64,000 nucleotides of DNA. It comes from Onthophagus taurus (Eukaryota > Arthropoda > Insecta > Coleoptera > Scarabaeidae). The notes under the pieces are model-generated. The model saw only the letters and a program-made list of their open reading frames with translations. It ran no database searches and was not told where the DNA came from. The stretch is from positions 8,618,001 to 8,682,000 of the forward strand of contig NC_091967.1 in the NCBI RefSeq assembly GCF_036711975.1. Direction: 5' to 3'. The translations under genes were made by a program, and so were the position numbers. Of this stretch, positions 59,969 through 64,000 are shown in pieces; position 1 is the first letter of the stretch; every line of letters begins with the position of its first letter.

Positions 59969-60454
59969 GTGAGTTTAAGTTAAGATATTCAAAGGGTTCA
60001 ATTAAATCGTTAAAATTAATTTTAACCTAAAAAAAAGGAGAAGGTAAATTGATTTAATCGCGAAAATCTAACATCCTAGTCAAGTCAGCCATGATAGATA
60101 CGTTTTAATACGTGTATAAGTGACGGAAAACAAATCCGAACGGGTGATTTACTTCTGTTTTAAATAGCTTACTAAGATTATTATATATAGATTTTTTTTT
60201 TATTGTTAAGTAGGCCATATTTAATTTTAAAACCAGGTGTGTATCGGAGTTGGAGAACCCACATGGCCCCCCTTTTTCATTAAGTCACTAATACGGTTTC
60301 TATTTATTTAGTTTTCTAAGATTCGCGTCGGCCATTTGTTTTAAAATTATACATAAAAGTTTCTAATTAAAATATGTAATAATCAAAACATTTTTCTTGG
60401 TAGTGTGCCTTGAAACCGAAAGAATTTTAGATGTAGTTATCTCCTTGTCCGCAG

Positions 60455-60516
60455 GTTTGCATGGAGCGCCACAGGGCGGAAAGGGATGGCTGAGAACAGA
60501 TTATTTTCCGGAGGTG
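60455..60516 (+). CDS. First coding exon of an unidentified gene (partial)
   Basis: The exon lies between a good acceptor (CCTTGTCCGCAG|G) and donor (GGTG|GTAAGT). A start at 60486 gives MAENRLFSGG then a split Gly codon; the rest must lie beyond the next intron, and no continuation was found before the window ends. An upstream ATG at 60461 opens an 11-codon frame that ends at 60493, overlapping the main start. Such an overlapping uORF usually lowers translation. The assignment as coding rests on splice sites alone, and I do not recognise the N-terminus. Confidence 0.4.
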
Positions 60517-61248
60517 GTAAGTACCTCTTAACCTCAAAGAAAATTTTTTTTCTTCCTAAGAATGATTTTTTTTTTTGTTGCCAACTTAAAAACGCCGTAT
60601 GTTTTTAAATCCGTAGGTATACTTTTCTCGTTATCTGATTCGCGGAGCCCGAAAACTATTAATAGCTTTCGTAATGTGTACCGAGTTCGATTTTTCCTCG
60701 GTCGAACGACGATCACGTGATCGCCGACTTGATATTAACGATTTGAAAATTGTTTCGCGGTTAACTTAGATTACTCGAATGCAACAAATGAACGTCTTCA
60801 ACCAGCGACATATTGGTTTTCTCCTTGCTAAACTTGTTGCCATGTTTTAAGTGTTGTTGTTGTCTTTTATCATTGTAGGTTGCGCCTCCTATCGCGTTAC
60901 AATCGTAACTCCTCCCTAAAACCATAGCCAACCCACATTATTTAAAATTATAATTATTTCAATATACATATATATTAGCTTATAATATATATATTAGCTA
61001 GCTTGATTTTAAATGTTTAAACATTGAGGTTTGATTTTTTAACGTTATGTGACGTATCAACTTAACCTTGAAATTATTTAAGTTAATACTTTTATTTAGG
61101 CGGATTAAACTGGATACATTTTTGTGTAATTTTTCCATAAAACAGCGCCATCTGAGAAGATATTTTAAAAGTTACTTAACTTAAACTTAATTCCTCGATT
61201 TTACTACAAGATAAACTATAACCAAGAGGTTACCCTTAACTACATATA

Positions 61249-61410
61249 CAGTGAAATTCCCCTAACTCGAATCACTAAGGGAGCGGAAGAAAACTTCGAG
61301 TTAGAGAAAATACATTTGAAGCCTAGTCAAACGCTTGAGCTTACGAAAATTATTCGACTTAGAGGATAATTCGAGATATAGAAGTTAGAGTTAGGGGAAT
61401 TTCACCTTAC
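61249..61410. mobile_element. Pogo-like MITE, about 160 bp
   Basis: The left end CAGTGAAATTCCCCTAACTC and right end GAGTTAGGGGAATTTCAC are inverted over about 18 bp. Inner GAGTTAGAGAAAATACATTT and the GAAAATTATTCG block match the element at 44759-45439. Same family, shorter copy. Confidence 0.75.
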
Positions 61411-63148
61411 TTAAACCCTATCATATTTATGATGGAAGTATTTTTATGTATCATTTAGTATCAAGAAAGAGAAGAACGGGATTCTAATCGAGAAAGTAGA
61501 AGTTTCTTTTTTTACTTCCTTAAAAAAACTTTATAATCTTGAAATTTTTTTCTTGATTCCGATTGAGATGAATTAAATGTTTTAAAATGGTATTAAGCTG
61601 GTCGCTGTACCACAGAGGGCGTTAAGAGTCGTCCCGGTTCGGAAACAATTGATTAAGAGAGCACAACGCAGGCGGCCGAGCTGTGGACGCCCGATCGGAA
61701 ATCGGCGGTGTCGAGATAAAGATGGCGGACTAAATATTTTAACCTTACAAATTTTAGACTTAGTTTTATAACGTTTCGTAAAAGAAAGGTTAAATCATCA
61801 ATGATGGAGAAACGTAACCACATTATTTTGTGTAATCAAAAGATAAGATAAAGGTTCCACTTAAATACTTTTTATAAATATGGAATTAATTTTTTTTGCT
61901 ATAAATAGATGTAATATTTGTTAATCTAGTTTGAGTAATTAAAAAAAAATGTTTTTGGTTTATTTTTTTGAGAAATCGTTTTATTTTGGAGTGTTATTAT
62001 TATTATGGTGTAATGTGGCAAGGTTAAACCGGTGTAGATTTGGCCTCAACGGGGCGAGACTTTGTCGAGTTGAGCGAGGAGCATCGATCGCGGCGCGCCG
62101 GGGTCGCGGCTGTGGTGCAGTGGGGCCACCAGTCGTGGCGGCCGAAAAACACTTGTTGCTCCGACATCGGCGCGATCCAGGCGGCTGTGCGGTACTCAAC
62201 TGAAGCGTCAGTTCTCGTCGACTGTTTCGCTCTCCCCACCCTCCTTCTACTCTCCCTGTGTGCCTACTACGCGCGGCACGATCGCTTTCCTCTCTCGTAC
62301 ATTCGTCGTAACACAGAACCGTAATCAAAGTTTTTTTTATTATTTTTAATATAAATTGGGTTTTCTCGATTAATGCTATAGTTTACTACAAACTTTATTG
62401 CATTATTGTATTTAACACTGTAATAGTCGCAAAAATATTCATACTCAAAGTAATCTTTTAGCTAACAAGCCATCTTTTAATTCTTTAAGACACATTTGGC
62501 TATCTACGCCTAAACCCAACATTTTAGCATCAACAATATTTTCAAGATACACCATTTCTTGGGCATTTCATGTACACAAAATATTGAAAATTTTAACCCC
62601 GTAGTTCTTTTCTATTCCAAGTCGCAAAGATCTATGCAGACAATCCATGCAATCTTATCAAAATTTTCATTTTGAACTCTGGCATGGTTTTTATATCTTT
62701 AGAAAGATCAAGTACATTTGTCGTCTAAAACTGCTTTAATATTAAAATCACAATCTGTACCTGCATCTTCATTCGCTTTTCTTTCCATACTTTGAGTTTT
62801 TTTTATAAAACTTATTCTGGCATTTTGCATCAGAAATGCGAATAAAAAATAAAATCAAAATAACTCGAAAAAGAAAAACGCTGTACCAATAACTTTTATG
62901 AAAGTTATATATAAAATATCGAAGTTGTGGTCTACTTCCGGTAAATCGGAAGTGGTGGCCATCTTGAAAGTATTTTAGATCGAAAGCTGAGGATGATTAA
63001 ATCCTACTACCAAAATTTAAAAATTGTGCGACCAGTTTTGTGAGAACCATAAATGATACTGACGTCGATTCGTTTGATGTTAGCGGTACCTCGTTTTGTG
63101 ACCTTGATTTAAAATCCGCCATCTTATCGCGAGTTACCAAAGGCATAG

Positions 63149-63265
63149 AATAACCAGAAGTAATACTGGCGGTATCCTGCCAAATATTTACCACCAATAG
63201 CAGCAATACCTTGCTAATTCGCTATAATATGGTGTCAGATTTGTCACTTCTGGTTATTCTGTAAT
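63149..63265. mobile_element. Short MITE with 15-bp TIRs
   Basis: AGAATAACCAGAAGT at about 63148-63162 and its reverse complement ACTTCTGGTTATTCT at about 63247-63261 enclose roughly 85 bp of non-coding DNA. Target duplication not clear. Confidence 0.6.
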
Positions 63266-63450
63266 ATAAAGTTGCACTAAAATCTTCTACTTCCCTTAAC
63301 AGAAATCTACACTTTGAAGAGTGTTATAGGTGTAAGACTATATCCACAACAGTACAAAGAAATACAACGAACACATGAGTGCCATACTAGAAATAAAAGT
63401 CAGCTAAGTTTACACACTGATGACAAGATTTATCTGAATTCTAAAACATA

Positions 63451-63831
63451 TTACAATAAGGCTTGTACTCTTTGGATATGGTTGGGATACAAAAGTTGCC
63501 TTTTCAAAATTCTCCAAACCGTCGAGTGAGATAGGTTTAAGTTGTGAGCAATTTTTCTGGTACTTGTAGTCGGATTTTCATCAATTTCGTTGAGGACAAC
63601 CTCTTCTACTTGGAGATTTGCAACTTCCATAGGCCGCTCATTATCAGCAGTATTCCTTTTAAAACTTCCAGTTTCCCATAGTCGTTGGTGAATGCGTAAA
63701 AACAAGTTATGGTGTGGTACTGAGTGATCAGGATGTCTTTCTTGATACACCCGCCTTGGTTCTGCCGAATTACCGCACGCCATTCCGTAAAGGTAATGAA
63801 TTTCGTATATTTCAGCGTTTGTGTAATTCAT
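63451..63831 (-). pseudogene. HTH-domain transposase-like fragment
   Basis: The minus-strand frame of 126 codons starts MNYTNAEIYEIHYLYGMACG, then has PRRVYQERHPDH, a LWETGSF segment, ENPTTSTRKIAHNLNLSHST and VWRILKRQLLYPNHIQRVQAL. This is the N-terminal double helix-turn-helix architecture of an insect transposable-element protein family with Tc1/mariner-like DNA-binding domains. The frame stops before any DDE catalytic core, and the downstream sequence is broken by stops, so it is a truncated relic. Confidence 0.7.
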
Positions 63832-64000
63832 TTTTAATTTTGTAATACAAGTTTACTTTTTGCAGGTACAAACTAATTGTTATTTTGACAGGAAGTAGCT
63901 TTTGTTATAAAATTTAAAGCCTACTTGTTAAAAATAAATTGTACAATTTTTTACACAAACGCTGAAATGTGCGAAATGCGTTTACCTTTACGATTTGGAG

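Larger units (their letters stand above)
60517..64000. other. Right end: intronic or intergenic DNA with GC-rich blocks
   Basis: GC-rich blocks at about 61610-61730 and 61990-62330 may be alternative promoters or 5' exons. The frames crossing them on both strands look like GC-driven open frames without domains. The remainder is AT-rich, with MITEs and a transposase fragment listed separately. Confidence 0.4.

Noticed and set aside
62040-62324. 94-codon + frame in a GC-rich block
   Set aside because: Both strands are open because of GC content; no domain.
62455-62575. Short minus-strand frame reading NAQEMVYLENIVDAKML
   Set aside because: About 40 codons with no splice support or family; could be decayed transposon sequence.
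1-64000. CRISPR arrays, bacterial-style operons, tRNA or rRNA genes
   Set aside because: The DNA is eukaryotic; the tandem arrays seen lack unique spacers, and no cloverleaf or rRNA segment was recognised by eye.

Overview
The window looks like AT-rich animal nuclear DNA, most likely from an insect and plausibly a beetle. This is inferred from gene content, introns as short as 48-56 nt next to multi-kilobase introns, and a dense load of RTE-like, Jockey/CR1-like and RNase H-bearing LINE fragments, an HTH transposase remnant and several TIR/MITE elements. No species can be named from the sequence alone. Exon models were built by hand from splice sites, reading phase and recognition of protein families. 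No database search was run.

Layout. Bases 1-14,014 hold no gene I can support: AT-rich DNA with scattered GC-richer patches and repeats. From 14,015 to 31,128 (+) lies a 5'-incomplete gene of the NCKAP5/NCKAP5L family (eight exons seen), with TE-filled introns. From 31,129 to about 38,250 there is AT-rich DNA between convergent genes. Casein kinase I alpha runs from 46,300 down to 38,405 (-) in five exons, with one 6-kb repeat-filled intron. A compact cluster follows: Idh3b (+, 47,787-49,219), a THEG-repeat-like protein (-, 50,703-49,809), a short-chain dehydrogenase (-, 51,885-50,808) and Avl9 (+, 52,225-56,520). The dehydrogenase and Avl9 are head to head, 339 bp apart. The right end has a LINE remnant, a GC-rich promoter-like region, the 5' end of an unidentified + strand gene (first codons at 60,486), and further MITE and transposase fragments.

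The genes are ordinary single-copy loci with no operon-like logic: a microtubule/centrosome adaptor, a Wnt/Hedgehog/clock kinase, a TCA-cycle subunit, a probable sperm or ciliary protein, an oxidoreductase and a secretory-pathway protein. The most striking non-coding signal is a dispersed CTAG-rich palindromic repeat family at eleven loci between 4.7 and 45.3 kb. Two loci have a 127-bp tandem period. The family occurs in several different transposon-like contexts, and one or two copies end in a GC-rich hairpin, suggesting a Helentron/DINE-1-like element or a mobile satellite cassette.
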